From Amaricoccus sp003258405 (GTDB taxonomy: Bacteria; Pseudomonadota; Alphaproteobacteria; Rhodobacterales; Rhodobacteraceae), in the NCBI RefSeq assembly GCF_043226085.1, contig NZ_CP171225.1:1798001-1862000 (forward strand): DNA of 64,000 bases, written 5' to 3'. The notes under the pieces were generated by a model, which was not told the DNA's origin, did not search any database, and saw only the letters and a program-made list of their open reading frames with translations. Made by a program: the position numbers and the translations under genes. The first letter of the stretch is position 1; each line of letters begins with the position of its first letter. Below are positions 16,763 to 26,225 of the stretch, one piece after another.

Positions 16763-17778
16763 GCGGGGCCGCTCACCCCGGCGCTCTCGAAGCTCGCCAT
16801 CTCGTTGAGCATCGCGACCGCCGCCTTGACGATCGGCCAGGCGAGCAGCGCACCGGTGCCCTCCCCGAGGCGCATGTTGAGCGAGAGCAGGGGTTCGGCT
16901 CCCATCCAGCGCAGCAGCGCCTGGTGGCCGCGTTCGGCAGAGACATGGGCAAAGACGAAGGCCGCCCGGGCCGAGGGCTCGAGCGCCTCGGCAACGAGGG
17001 CGGCCGCGGAGGCGATGAAGCCATCGACGAGCACGATACGGCCCGCACCGGCCGCGCCCAGAATCGCGCCGGCCATCATCGCGATCTCGAACCCGCCATA
17101 CTCGGCTAGCGCGACCTTCGGGGCGAGGCGCTCTGGCGTGCGGCGCGCAGCGGTCTTGAGGATCTCGCGTTTGCGGGCAAGCCCGGCATCGTCGAGCCCG
17201 GTGCCGCGACCGGTGAGATCCGCAAGCGGCAGGCCCGCGATCTTGTGGGCAAGCATTGCTGCGGAGGCGGTGTTGCCGATTCCCATCTCGCCGAAGGCTG
17301 CGGCGACATGAGGGGCGCCCGCCCCGAGCGCCCGACCCTCCGCCAGGGCGCGGGTGACCTCCGCGGCGGACATGGCGGGGCCGTCCCGGAAGCTTGCGGT
17401 GCCCGCGCCAATGCGCCGCGACAGCAGGCGAGTGTCCTCGAGTGGCGCGCCGGCGACGCCGGCATCCACCACGCGGACCGCAATGTCGAAGCTGCGGGCA
17501 AAGACGTTGGACGCAGCCCCCCCGGCGAGGAAATTCAGCACCATCTGGCGTGTGACTTCCTGCGGATAGGCCGAAACGCCCGCTGCGGCGATGCCATGAT
17601 CGGCGGCGAAGATCGTGAGCTCGCAGCTCTCGAGCCGCGGCCGGACGCTGCGCTGAAGCCGGGCGACCTGTTCGGCGAGCGCTTCGACCTGGCCGAGCGC
17701 GCCCAGAGGCTTGGTCTTGCTGTCGATCGCGCGGCGAATCTCCTCGCCAAGCGCGGTGTCGCCGATCTGCCGGTCCAT
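16759..17778 (-). CDS. cobT: Nicotinate-nucleotide-dimethylbenzimidazole phosphoribosyltransferase
   Basis: A 339-residue CobT/CobU-type enzyme that activates 5,6-dimethylbenzimidazole to alpha-ribazole 5'-phosphate using nicotinate mononucleotide. Family stretches are clear: FAADHGIAAAGVSAYPQEV, the FLAGGAASNVFA loop, EMGIGNTASAAML, and the C-terminal RLGEGTGALLAWPIV. It is first in a tight operon with cobS and cobC. I see no B12-riboswitch box in the 81 bp upstream, which separates it from the EamA transporter. Confidence 0.94.
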   Translation of the reverse strand: MDRQIGDTALGEEIRRAIDSKTKPLGALGQVEALAEQVARLQRSVRPRLESCELTIFAADHGIAAAGVSAYPQEVTRQMVLNFLAGGAASNVFARSFDIAVRVVDAGVAGAPLEDTRLLSRRIGAGTASFRDGPAMSAAEVTRALAEGRALGAGAPHVAAAFGEMGIGNTASAAMLAHKIAGLPLADLTGRGTGLDDAGLARKREILKTAARRTPERLAPKVALAEYGGFEIAMMAGAILGAAGAGRIVLVDGFIASAAALVAEALEPSARAAFVFAHVSAERGHQALLRWMGAEPLLSLNMRLGEGTGALLAWPIVKAAVAMLNEMASFESAGVSGPA

Positions 17779-17859
17779 TGCTGTCTCCTGCCGTCTCGCG
17801 TCGAGGTCGTTATTGCCTCCGGCGCGCGGGGAATGCCAGAGGGTTTCCGTCAGGCCGGA

Positions 17860-18723
17860 TCAGCCCTTCTGTCGCGCGGTCTGCACGGCGAGAATCCCCG
17901 CCATGATGATGACAACGCCGATGACATCGCGGAGCCCCACCCGCTCGCCGAGGATGAGCGCGGCTGTCGCAACACCGAGGAACGGGTTGAGGAAGTGGAA
18001 GGTCGCAGCCCGGGTCGCACCGATCATGCCCACCAGCACGAACCAGATCATCGTCGCCCCGACGCCGGGAATGAGGGTCGTGTAGATGAACGCGGTGACC
18101 ATCGGCAGCGTCCAGTTCACATGCCACGTCTCGAGCACGAGCGAGACCGGCAGCAGGGCTGCGCTGCCCACAAGCATCTGGAGGCCAACGACGATCCAGA
18201 GATTGCCGCCGCCCGACACTCCGCGCACGAGCAGTGTCGCGACCGAGAGCGAGAAGACGCCGATGAGGCAGAGCGCCATGCCGAACGGGTCGGCCCCCTG
18301 CCCGATCCGCGAGGCCATGATGATGAGCACGCCCGCGAAGCCCGCGGCAAGGCCCGCGAGCGCCCTCGGCGCCAGCCGCTCGCCGGTGATCCGGCCGAGC
18401 GCGGCAACGATGAGCGGCAGCATGCTCGCAATCACAGAGGCAAGGCTTGCCTCCACCGTGCGCATGCCCTCGAAATTGAGGCCGAGATAAAGCGCGTTCT
18501 GGCAAAGACCGAAGAGGATGACCCCCTGCCAGGCGCGGCGGTCGAGCCGGATGCGCTGGCCGAGCGCGAAACCGATGCCGAGCGCGATCAGGCCCGAGAT
18601 CAGGAAGCGGACGGTAAGCGCGAGGAAGGGCGGCGCGTCGGCCACGACAATGCGTGCCGAGGTGAAGGCGGAGCTCCACGCGGCAGCGAAGAGCAATCCC
18701 AGCATGAGCGCGCGCCAGTTCAT
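17860..18723 (-). CDS. DMT superfamily transporter (EamA family)
   Basis: A 287-residue permease with ten hydrophobic segments in two EamA repeats (residues ~5-140 and ~150-280). EamA proteins export amino acids, nucleobases or other small metabolites; the substrate cannot be inferred here. The start MNWRALMLG is preceded by GGGGGGA. It lies upstream of cobT in the same orientation with 81 bp between them, so a shared transcript is possible but not compelling. Confidence 0.85.
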   Translation of the reverse strand: MNWRALMLGLLFAAAWSSAFTSARIVVADAPPFLALTVRFLISGLIALGIGFALGQRIRLDRRAWQGVILFGLCQNALYLGLNFEGMRTVEASLASVIASMLPLIVAALGRITGERLAPRALAGLAAGFAGVLIIMASRIGQGADPFGMALCLIGVFSLSVATLLVRGVSGGGNLWIVVGLQMLVGSAALLPVSLVLETWHVNWTLPMVTAFIYTTLIPGVGATMIWFVLVGMIGATRAATFHFLNPFLGVATAALILGERVGLRDVIGVVIIMAGILAVQTARQKG

Positions 18724-18840
18724 CTCGGTCCCCCCTCAAACGGACAAGCCGCGCAAGGGGCGCGGCTCGGATCGGTATGACGGGGGTTGGCCGCCTTGTC
18801 GAGACGGCCGTCTGCCGGCCCCGCGCGCGAGGCCCGGAGC

Positions 18841-19131
18841 TCAGGCGTTGATGACGTCCTTGAGCTGTTTGGCGATGGTCACCTTGGCGACGCGATCGGC
18901 AGGCTTCTGGATCTGCTCGCCGGTCGAGGGATTGCGCACGGTGCGCTCGGGGCGCGCGCGGCAGGCAAACTTGCCGAGACCGGGAAGCGTCACCGCGCCA
19001 CCGGCAGCCATTTCCTTGGTCACGATGTTGGTCAGGGCCTCGAGGGTGCGGTTGGCGGTTGCCTTGTCGAGCGCCGCCTCTTCCGCGATGGCCGCGATGA
19101 GCTGGGTCTTGGTCATGGGTTTCTGGGTCAT
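18841..19131 (-). CDS. HU family DNA-binding protein
   Basis: A 96-residue HU-type nucleoid protein. It begins with the helical dimerisation body (TKTQLIAAIAEEAALDK), then VTLPGLGKFACR, the DNA-arm region with RNPSTGEQIQKPA (RNP and the arm-tip Pro conserved), and the C-terminal AKQLKDVIN. The ATG at 19131 has GAGGGAG upstream; a further ATG five codons later would give the minimal 91-residue form. The arm is standard. It has its own upstream region (about 196 bp) and is probably transcribed alone. Confidence 0.92.
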   Translation of the reverse strand: MTQKPMTKTQLIAAIAEEAALDKATANRTLEALTNIVTKEMAAGGAVTLPGLGKFACRARPERTVRNPSTGEQIQKPADRVAKVTIAKQLKDVINA

Positions 19132-19327
19132 CTGTGTCTCCCTCTTGGATCCGGAACTGGGGTGCAATGCGCCGGAAATACGGCCTGTGGCAAAGCCTAA
19201 CCTCCCGATTTCAGAAAACTCAATCTAAGATTGCATTGACTGCCTGTTTTCAACGGGTTTTCGTGCAGTCGTGGCAGGAATGCTGCAGAAATGTGCCAGC
19301 CGTTTCGCCGCGCGCGTCATGGCGATG

Positions 19328-20818
19328 TCACAAGAACGCCGTTTCGTCGAAGCTGCGCAACTTGCGGGAATGCAGCTTTTCCAAAGGCATGTCACGAAGA
19401 CTTTCGAGCGCGAGCACGCCGATCTGCAGATGCTGGGCAACCTGGCGCTTGTAGAAACTCGTCGCCATGCCCGGAAGTTTCAGTTCGCCATGAAGCGGCT
19501 TGTCGGAGACACAGAGCAGCGTGCCATAGGGCACCCGGAAGCGGAATCCGTTGGCGGCGATCGTCGCGCTTTCCATGTCGAGAGCGACGGCGCGCGCCTG
19601 GCTCAGGCGCTGGACCGGGCCCGACTGGTCGCGAAGCTCCCAGTTGCGGTTGTCGATCGTCGCCACAGTGCCGGTGCGCATGATCTTCTTCAGGCCGTAA
19701 TCGACGAGGCCCGTCACCTGCGCCACCGCCTGTTCGAGCGCGACCTGCACCTCGGCGAGTGCCGGGATCGGCACCCAGAGCGGCAGGTCGTCGTCGAGCA
19801 CATGATCCTCGCGCATGTAGGCATGTGCGAGCACGTAATCCCCGAGAGACTGCGAATTCCGCAGCCCGGCGCAATGGCCGAGCATGAGCCAGACATGCGG
19901 GCGCAGCACCGCGACATGGTCGGTGATGGTCTTGGCGTTCGATGGTCCGACGCCGATGTTGACCATGCTGATGCCCGAGTGGTTCGGGCCGATCAGGTGA
20001 TAGGCGGGCATCTGCGGCTGGCGCCCTGAGGGCACGCCGCGCTGTCCGCCACGGCGGGTCACCACATTGCCGGGCTCGACGAAGGCGTCGTAGCCCGAAT
20101 GCGGGTCCTCGAGCGCGCGCAGCGCGAAGGCCACGAACTCGTCCATGTAGAACTGGTAGTTCGTGAACATCACGTGATTCTGGAACCAGGACGGGCTCGT
20201 CGAGGTGTAATGCGCGAGCCGGGCGAGCGAGTAGTCGATCCGCTGTGCGGTGAACGGCGCGAGCGGCCGCGGCATGTCGGGTGATGGCTGGGTCAGCCCG
20301 TTGACGATCTGGTCGTTGGTGGTGTTGAGGTCCGGCACGTCGAAGATGTCGCGCAAGGGACGGTGCAGCACATCCTCGATCGCGCCCTCGACATAGGCGT
20401 CCTCGTCCATGGCGAAATGCAGCGGTATGGGCGTGTCCGAAATGCCGATCCGCACCGGCACGCCGTGATTCTGGATCAGGAGGCCGATCTGTTGCGTGAG
20501 ATAGCCCTCGAAGAAATCCGGCTGGGTGATCGTGGTCTCGTAGCTGCCGGGTTCGGCGACATGGCCGAAGGAGAGCCGGCTGTCGACCGCGGCGAAGCTG
20601 TTGGTGGTGATGCCCACCGCCGGATAATAGGCCCGGTAATGCCCTTCGGGCATCGCCCCCGCCATCACGGCAATGAACTTCTCCTGCAGAAAGCCGGTTG
20701 CGGCCTTGTAGCGGCGCTTGAGCTCGGCAACCGCCTCGGCGGCATCGGTGAGCAGCAGCGCGGGCTCGGCGGGCGGGGTGATGAGCCGGAGCTCGGAGAG
20801 CGGCGTACGGTTGTCCAT
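19328..20818 (-). CDS. amn: AMP nucleosidase
   Basis: A 496-residue protein with the N-terminal AMP-nucleosidase regulatory domain (residues ~20-190) and a C-terminal purine-nucleoside-phosphorylase-like catalytic fold (~250-490; MVNIGVGPSNAKTITDH, HCAGLRNSQSLGDYVLAHAY, and ALDMESATIAANGFRF with the family's ribose-binding Glu). It splits AMP into adenine and ribose 5-phosphate. It lies 17 bp downstream of adenine deaminase in the same direction, so the two genes form an operon that would convert AMP to hypoxanthine plus ammonia. Length matches the E. coli enzyme (484 residues). Confidence 0.93.
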   Translation of the reverse strand: MDNRTPLSELRLITPPAEPALLLTDAAEAVAELKRRYKAATGFLQEKFIAVMAGAMPEGHYRAYYPAVGITTNSFAAVDSRLSFGHVAEPGSYETTITQPDFFEGYLTQQIGLLIQNHGVPVRIGISDTPIPLHFAMDEDAYVEGAIEDVLHRPLRDIFDVPDLNTTNDQIVNGLTQPSPDMPRPLAPFTAQRIDYSLARLAHYTSTSPSWFQNHVMFTNYQFYMDEFVAFALRALEDPHSGYDAFVEPGNVVTRRGGQRGVPSGRQPQMPAYHLIGPNHSGISMVNIGVGPSNAKTITDHVAVLRPHVWLMLGHCAGLRNSQSLGDYVLAHAYMREDHVLDDDLPLWVPIPALAEVQVALEQAVAQVTGLVDYGLKKIMRTGTVATIDNRNWELRDQSGPVQRLSQARAVALDMESATIAANGFRFRVPYGTLLCVSDKPLHGELKLPGMATSFYKRQVAQHLQIGVLALESLRDMPLEKLHSRKLRSFDETAFL

Positions 20819-20835
20819 CTGGCGGCTCCCGGCAA

Positions 20836-22635
20836 TCAGTCAGCGATGAAGAGGTCGGTCTTCTCGAACCGGGTCACGTCGATGATCCCGAGATCGGAAA
20901 TCCGCAGTGCGGGGATGACAACGAGTGCGAGCAGCGAATGCTGCATGTAGGCGTTGTTGAGCTCGCAGCCGCAGGCCTGCATCGCCGCGACCATCCGGCC
21001 TGCGGCATCCGCGACCTCCTCGGCGGGCGCATCCGACATCAGCCCCGCGATCGGCAGCGGCACCAGTGCCAGCTCCTCGCCCTCGCGCCAGACGGTGACG
21101 CCGCCGCCGACCTCGCCGAGCCGGTTCGCCGCCAGCGCCATGTCGGCGCGGCTGGTGCCGACGACGATCATGTGGTGGCTGTCGTGGGCCACGGTCGAGG
21201 CCACCGCGCAGGGCACGTCATAGCCGAAGCCCGAGACGAAGCCATTGACCACCCCGCCCGTGCCGCGATGGCGCTCGACAAGGGCGATCTGGCAGACATC
21301 CTGCGCTAGATCCATCTCGACCCGACCGTCCGTCACCGGCAGCTCGGCCTCAAGCGCCTTCGTCGGGGCCTGGTTCTCGACCACGCCGATCACGCGGGCG
21401 CGCACGCCGTTGGCGCCCTCCGGCGCAGGGATCTCGAAATCGGCGGCCGCCAGCGTGCGGCCCATCTTCACGGTCGCGCGCGCATTGTCGGGCCAGCGGA
21501 ACGCCGGCTCGGGCGCGAGGCAGAGCCCGTCCTGCGCAACGATCCGGCCACGTGCGATGACCGTCTCGACCGGGAGCGTCACCAGATCGGAGGTCAGGAT
21601 GCAGTCCGCGCGGCGGCCCGGGGTGATCGAGCCGAGCTCGCGCTCGAGGCCGAAATGGCAGGCTGTATTGAGCGTTGCCATCTGGAGCGCGATCAGCGGG
21701 TCGAGCCCACAGGCGATGGCATGGCGCACCACGCGGTTCATGTGGCCCTCGTGGACCAGCGTGCCGGAATGGCAGTCGTCGGTGCAGAGTATGAAGTTTC
21801 GCGGATCAAGACCCTTTTCGGTCACGGCGGTGATCTGCGCCTTCACGTCATACCAGGCCGAGCCGAGGCGGAGCATCGCGCGCATGCCCTGACGTACGCG
21901 GGCGATGGCATCCTCCTCGCGCGTGCCCTCGTGATCGTCGGCCGGGCCCCCGGCCACATAGGCCGGAAAATCGGTAAGATCGGGGCTTGCGTAATGGCCG
22001 CCGACGGTCTTGCCCGCCTCTTGCGTCGCGGCGATCTCGGCCAGCATCTTCGGGTCCCCCGCCACCACGCCGGGATAGTTCATCATTTCGCCGAGCCCGA
22101 TGATGTTGGGCCAGCCCATGGCCTCGGCGACATCCTCCGGGCCGATCTCGGCACCCGGTGTCTCGAGACCCGGGGCCGAGGGGCAGCAGGAGGGCATCTG
22201 CACGAAGACGTTGACGGGCTGCGCCAGCGCTTCGTCATGCATCAGCCGCACGCCGGCGAGCCCGAGCACATTCGCGACCTCGTGCGGATCGACGAACATC
22301 GAGGTGGTGCCGTGCGGGATCACCGCCCGCGTGAACTGGCTGACCGTCAGCATGCCGGATTCGATGTGCATGTGCGCATCGCAAAGGCCCGGGACCAGGA
22401 ACTTCCCGCCTGCCTCGATCACCTCGGTCTCTGGCCCCACCATCGGCCCGGCATCGGGGCCGCAATAGGCGAAGCGACCCGCCTTGATGGCGATATCGGT
22501 GGCGGGGATCACCTCGCGGCTGTGAACGTTCACCCAGCGGCAGTTTCGGATCACCATGTCGGCGGGCGCCCTCCGGGCGGCGACGGCGACAAGCTCGGGG
22601 GCCACGGAGGACCAGGGGCGGAGGGGCTCTGTCAT
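20836..22635 (-). CDS. ade: Adenine deaminase
   Basis: A 599-residue amidohydrolase that converts adenine to hypoxanthine and ammonia. The metal motif DAHMHIESGML is present, followed by VDPHEVANV, CTDDCHSGTLVHEGHMN, and the C-terminal Ade domain (TVAHDSHHMIVVG, VVIPALRISDLGI). The start MTEPLRPW at 22635 was chosen by family alignment; an upstream in-frame Met adds ten unlikely residues. It is first in an operon with amn. A terminator for the upstream amtB separates it from the ammonium-transport genes. Confidence 0.93.
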   Translation of the reverse strand: MTEPLRPWSSVAPELVAVAARRAPADMVIRNCRWVNVHSREVIPATDIAIKAGRFAYCGPDAGPMVGPETEVIEAGGKFLVPGLCDAHMHIESGMLTVSQFTRAVIPHGTTSMFVDPHEVANVLGLAGVRLMHDEALAQPVNVFVQMPSCCPSAPGLETPGAEIGPEDVAEAMGWPNIIGLGEMMNYPGVVAGDPKMLAEIAATQEAGKTVGGHYASPDLTDFPAYVAGGPADDHEGTREEDAIARVRQGMRAMLRLGSAWYDVKAQITAVTEKGLDPRNFILCTDDCHSGTLVHEGHMNRVVRHAIACGLDPLIALQMATLNTACHFGLERELGSITPGRRADCILTSDLVTLPVETVIARGRIVAQDGLCLAPEPAFRWPDNARATVKMGRTLAAADFEIPAPEGANGVRARVIGVVENQAPTKALEAELPVTDGRVEMDLAQDVCQIALVERHRGTGGVVNGFVSGFGYDVPCAVASTVAHDSHHMIVVGTSRADMALAANRLGEVGGGVTVWREGEELALVPLPIAGLMSDAPAEEVADAAGRMVAAMQACGCELNNAYMQHSLLALVVIPALRISDLGIIDVTRFEKTDLFIAD

Positions 22636-22728
22636 GCGCCAAGTGTGCCGGGAGGGCGGCGGCAATCAAGCCCTGGCGTGTAGGCGATGCAAAAAATTCA
22701 CCTGGATCCCCCGATGTGGCAGCCGTGC

Positions 22729-22761
22729 AAAAAAGAAGGCCCGGATCCTGCGATCCGGGCC
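22729..22761 (-). terminator. Strong intrinsic terminator of the first amtB
   Basis: On the minus strand a perfect 10-bp stem (GGCCCGGATC with GATCCGGGCC) and a 4-nt loop are followed by TTCTTTTTT. It lies about 40 nt after the amtB stop and ends the glnK-amtB transcript before the ade promoter region. Confidence 0.88.
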
Positions 22762-22802
22762 AGGTTTCCGGATGGAGCCGAGGCTCCGCCCGGGAGGGAA
22801 CC

Positions 22803-24170
22803 TCAGGCGCGTGCGGCCACGAATTCCGGGTAGCACTCCATGCCGAGCTCATCGAGGTCGAGCCCGTCGATCTCGGACTGCTCGCTCACGCGGATACCGA
22901 CGGTTGCCTTCAGGATCAGCCAGAGCACCAGCGAGACCACGAAGACGAAGACGCCGATGATGACGATCGAGATGATCTGGCCCATCCAGGTCGCGTCGGG
23001 GTTGGTGAAGCAGACGGCGAGCGTGCCCCAGATGCCGCAGCAGAGGTGGACCGGGATGGCGCCCACCACATCGTCGATCTTGATGCGGTCGAGGAACGGC
23101 ACCGCGAAGACCACGATCACGCCGCCGACCATGCCGATCAGGGTTGCGATGCCGAGCGTCGGATAGAGCGGCTCCGCGGTGATCGAGACAAGACCGGCCA
23201 GCGCGCCGTTGAGCGCCATGGTGAGGTCGGGCTTCTTGTAGAGGATCTGGGTCATCACCATCGCCGCAACCGAGCCGCCGGCGGCAGCCATGTTGGTGTT
23301 GACGAAGATGCGGCTGACGTCGGCCATGTCACCGATCGAGCCCATCGCAAGCTGCGAGGCGCCGTTGAAACCGAACCAGCCGAGCCAGAGGATGAACGTG
23401 CCGAGCGTCGCGAGCGCGAGGTTCGAGCCCGGATAGGGATGCACGCCGCCGTTCTTGGGATACTTGCCAAGGCGCGGCCCGAGCACGAGGGCACCGGCAA
23501 GCGCGGCCCAGCCGCCGACCGAATGGACGATCGTCGAACCTGCGAAGTCGAGGAAGCCGAAGTCGGCATCCAGGAAGCCGCCGCCCCATTTCCAGGAGCC
23601 CGCGATCGGGTAGATGAGGCCGGTCAGGATCACGATGAAGAACAGGAAGGGCCAGAGCTTGATGCGCTCGGCCAGCGTGCCCGAGACGATCGAGGCCGTG
23701 GTGGCGCAGAACATCACCTGGAAGAAGAAGTCGGAGCCGGTGGAGGCGTAATCGATCGCATCCGCGTTCTCGGGGGCGAGACCGACGGCCTCCATCACCG
23801 CGACGTGGATGTTGCCGAAATAGCCGGGAACGATCCAGGCATCACCCGGATACATCAGGTTGTAGCCGATCAGGTAGTAGAGGATCGCGGCGATCGAGAA
23901 GAGCGCCATGTTCTTGAAGAGCTGCATCGTGACGTTCTTCGACCGCACGAGGCCGGCCTCGAGCATGGCGAAGCCCGCGGCCATCCACATCACGAGGAAG
24001 CCGCCGATGAGCAGCAGCAGGGAGTTCAGGATCCAGACGGTGTATTCGGACGGTTCCGGACTGGCGATGACTTCGGCGACCTCTGTGACGGCCTCCTGCG
24101 CGTGACCCGCCTGGGCCGCCGCGGCGAGCGCGATCGCCGTCAGCGCGGTATACTTGAAGTACTTGTTCAT
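22803..24170 (-). CDS. amtB: Ammonium transporter
   Basis: A 455-residue Amt protein with a signal peptide (cleaved near AGHAQ) and eleven transmembrane segments. The twin pore histidines are in TIVHSVGGWAAL and IPVHLCCGIWGT; the periplasmic gate and the FNGASQ and AGFAMLEAGLVRSKN motifs are also present. It moves ammonium across the inner membrane as a trimer and is blocked by deuridylylated GlnK. It lies 34 bp downstream of a glnK gene. It differs substantially from the other AmtB in this window, so the two are not recent copies. Confidence 0.94.
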   Translation of the reverse strand: MNKYFKYTALTAIALAAAAQAGHAQEAVTEVAEVIASPEPSEYTVWILNSLLLLIGGFLVMWMAAGFAMLEAGLVRSKNVTMQLFKNMALFSIAAILYYLIGYNLMYPGDAWIVPGYFGNIHVAVMEAVGLAPENADAIDYASTGSDFFFQVMFCATTASIVSGTLAERIKLWPFLFFIVILTGLIYPIAGSWKWGGGFLDADFGFLDFAGSTIVHSVGGWAALAGALVLGPRLGKYPKNGGVHPYPGSNLALATLGTFILWLGWFGFNGASQLAMGSIGDMADVSRIFVNTNMAAAGGSVAAMVMTQILYKKPDLTMALNGALAGLVSITAEPLYPTLGIATLIGMVGGVIVVFAVPFLDRIKIDDVVGAIPVHLCCGIWGTLAVCFTNPDATWMGQIISIVIIGVFVFVVSLVLWLILKATVGIRVSEQSEIDGLDLDELGMECYPEFVAARA

Positions 24171-24204
24171 CTGCTTGGTTACCCTTTCCTGGTATTTCTG
24201 GCGA

Positions 24205-24543
24205 TCACAGAGCTTCCTGGCCGGTCTCGCCGGTGCGGACCCGCACTGCCTGTTCGACATCGAGAACGAAGATCTTCCCGTCGCCGATCTTGCCGGTCTT
24301 CGCCGTGGTCGAGAGTGTCTCGATCACCTGGGCGAGGATCGTTTCCGGAACGACGAGTTCGAGCTTTATCTTCGGGACGAAGTTCACAACGTACTCGGCG
24401 CCGCGATAGATCTCGGTATGGCCGGACTGGCGCCCGTATCCCTTGACCTCTGAAACCATCAGGCCCTGTACGCCGATGGAGGTCAGCGCTTCGCGCACCT
24501 CCTCCAGCTTGAAGGGCTTGATGACGGCAATCACTAGTTTCAT
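24205..24543 (-). CDS. glnK: P-II family nitrogen regulator (copy 1)
   Basis: A 112-residue P-II protein. The T-loop with uridylylation site Tyr51 is intact (RQSGHTEIYRGAEYVVNF). The B-loop (TGKIGDGKIFV) and C-loop (VRVRTGETGQEAL) needed for ATP and 2-oxoglutarate binding are also conserved. It pairs with the amtB 34 bp downstream, which is the usual GlnK-AmtB arrangement for plugging the channel when ammonium is plentiful. At the DNA level it is more diverged from the other two P-II genes than they are from each other. Confidence 0.93.
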   Translation of the reverse strand: MKLVIAVIKPFKLEEVREALTSIGVQGLMVSEVKGYGRQSGHTEIYRGAEYVVNFVPKIKLELVVPETILAQVIETLSTTAKTGKIGDGKIFVLDVEQAVRVRTGETGQEAL

Positions 24544-24649
24544 GGGCTCTCTCACTTCGTGGTCGAGGCCGCACACCGGTGCAGCGCTCCTGATGGGGTC
24601 CGCGCCGGTCCCTCGGCGCGAGTGGCGGACATCGCCTTGCCGCTGGGTT

Positions 24650-24678
24650 GCCGCCGGTCCCCTGAGTGGGCCGGCGGC
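24650..24678 (-). terminator. Hairpin downstream of the second amtB
   Basis: An 8-bp GC stem (GCCGCCGG with CCGGCGGC) across a 13-nt loop lies 35 nt after the amtB stop at 24713. There is no T-tract, so it may attenuate rather than fully terminate transcription into the next glnK. Confidence 0.35.
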
Positions 24679-24712
24679 ATGGGCGGCGGCGCGATGCCGT
24701 GGTGGACGGGGA

Positions 24713-26224
24713 TCACATGTTGTAGGCCTGCTCGCCGTGCTCCCCGATATCGAGACCCTGCCGCTCGACGTCCGTGGCCGGACGCAGACCCAGGACGAGG
24801 TCGACGAGCTTGAACAGGATGAATGAACCGATGCCCGAGAAGAGCAGCGTGAAGACCACCGCCTTGACCTGGGCGAGGACGGCCGTGACGAAGTCGTAGT
24901 CGGCGACGAGGAGCGTTCCGGGCTCGGTCGTGTAGTCCGGGATGCCCGCGCCCCCGAGGGCGGGATTCACGAGGATGCCGGTCGCGATCGCGCCGACAAT
25001 GCCGCCGACGCAGTGCACGCCGAAGACGTCGAGGCTGTCGTCATACTTGAAGGCGTTCTTCACCGTCGAGCAGAAGACGAGGCAGAGCGGGCCGACGACG
25101 AGGCCGAGGACGAGCGAGCCCATGGGGCCTGCGAAACCCGAGGCCGGCGTCACCGCGACGAGGCCCGCAACCGCGCCCGAGACGAGACCCAGCAGCGACG
25201 GATGGCCCTTGAAATACCATTCGGCGAAAAGCCAGGCGAGCGCCGCGGCAGCGGTCGCGACGAACGTGTTGATCACGGCGAGCGCGGTGACCGCGTTCGA
25301 TTCGAGGTTTGAGCCGGCGTTGAAGCCGAACCAGCCGACCCAGAGCAGCGAGGCGCCGATCATCGTCATGGTGAGCGAGTGCGGCGGCATCGGTTCCTTG
25401 AGGTGGCCGATGCGCGGCCCGATCACGAGGCAGCCGACGAAGCCCGCGATCCCGGCATTGATGTGGACGACCGTGCCCCCGGCGAAATCGAGCGCGCCCC
25501 AGTTGAAGAGCATCCCGTTGGCCCCGAGCACCGCATTGGCGGCGTCCATGGCCGCCTGGTTGCCGGCAGATGTCGCATCGGCCAGCGCGGTCGCGGCGGC
25601 GGCAAAGGTGTCCGGTCCGCCCCACCACCAGACCATGTGCGCCATGGGGAAGTAGATGAAGGTCGCCCAGAGCACGACAAAGACGAGCAGCGCGCCGAAC
25701 TTTACCCGCTCGGCGAAGGCGCCGACGATCAGCGCCGGCGTGATGCAGGCGAAGGTCATCTGGAAGCAGACGTAGGTGTATTCCGGCAGATAGATGCCGT
25801 TCGAGAAGGTCGCCGACAGCGTCTCGAGGTTCACCCCGCGAAGGAAGGCCTTGGAAAGCCCGCCGACCCAGGGATCGAGGAGCCCACCATCGGTAAAGGC
25901 CAGCGAATAGCCGTAGATCACCCAGATCACCGCCATGAGCGCGGTGATCGCAAACACCTGGGTCAGCACGGAAAGCATGTTCTTGGCGCGCACGAGGCCG
26001 CCGTAGAAGAGCGCGAGCCCGGGGATCGTCATCAGGAGGACGAGGACGGTCGAGACGGTCATCCAGGCGACGTCGCCCTTGTCGACGACCGGATCGGGCA
26101 TGTCCTGGGCCACGGCGGGCAACGCGCAGAGCGCGAGCGCCGGCAGCGCCCAGGCAAGTCCCCGGAGGGGGGTGGCGAGGGCGCGCGTCCGCGGCATTCC
26201 CTGCAACATATCGGAACCTGTCAT
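24713..26224 (-). CDS. amtB: Ammonium transporter (second copy)
   Basis: A 503-residue Amt-family protein with a long N-terminal leader (residues ~1-38, hydrophobic AWALPALALCALPAVAQ) and eleven membrane spans. Pore histidines are in TVVHINAGIAGFVG and FGVHCVGGIVGAI; the GLALFYGGLVRAKN and GWFGFNAGSN motifs are conserved. It resembles the longer bacterial Amt branch. An inserted acidic/Ala-rich loop (residues ~200-225, around ALADATSAGNQAAMDAANAV) is longer than in the first AmtB. The ATG at 26224 is one base after the glnK copy 2 stop, so translation is coupled. Confidence 0.92.
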   Translation of the reverse strand: MTGSDMLQGMPRTRALATPLRGLAWALPALALCALPAVAQDMPDPVVDKGDVAWMTVSTVLVLLMTIPGLALFYGGLVRAKNMLSVLTQVFAITALMAVIWVIYGYSLAFTDGGLLDPWVGGLSKAFLRGVNLETLSATFSNGIYLPEYTYVCFQMTFACITPALIVGAFAERVKFGALLVFVVLWATFIYFPMAHMVWWWGGPDTFAAAATALADATSAGNQAAMDAANAVLGANGMLFNWGALDFAGGTVVHINAGIAGFVGCLVIGPRIGHLKEPMPPHSLTMTMIGASLLWVGWFGFNAGSNLESNAVTALAVINTFVATAAAALAWLFAEWYFKGHPSLLGLVSGAVAGLVAVTPASGFAGPMGSLVLGLVVGPLCLVFCSTVKNAFKYDDSLDVFGVHCVGGIVGAIATGILVNPALGGAGIPDYTTEPGTLLVADYDFVTAVLAQVKAVVFTLLFSGIGSFILFKLVDLVLGLRPATDVERQGLDIGEHGEQAYNM

Positions 26225-26225
26225 C

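Noticed and set aside
17779..17859. Cobalamin riboswitch ahead of cobT
   Set aside because: The 81-bp spacer is too short and contains no B12-box-like sequence.
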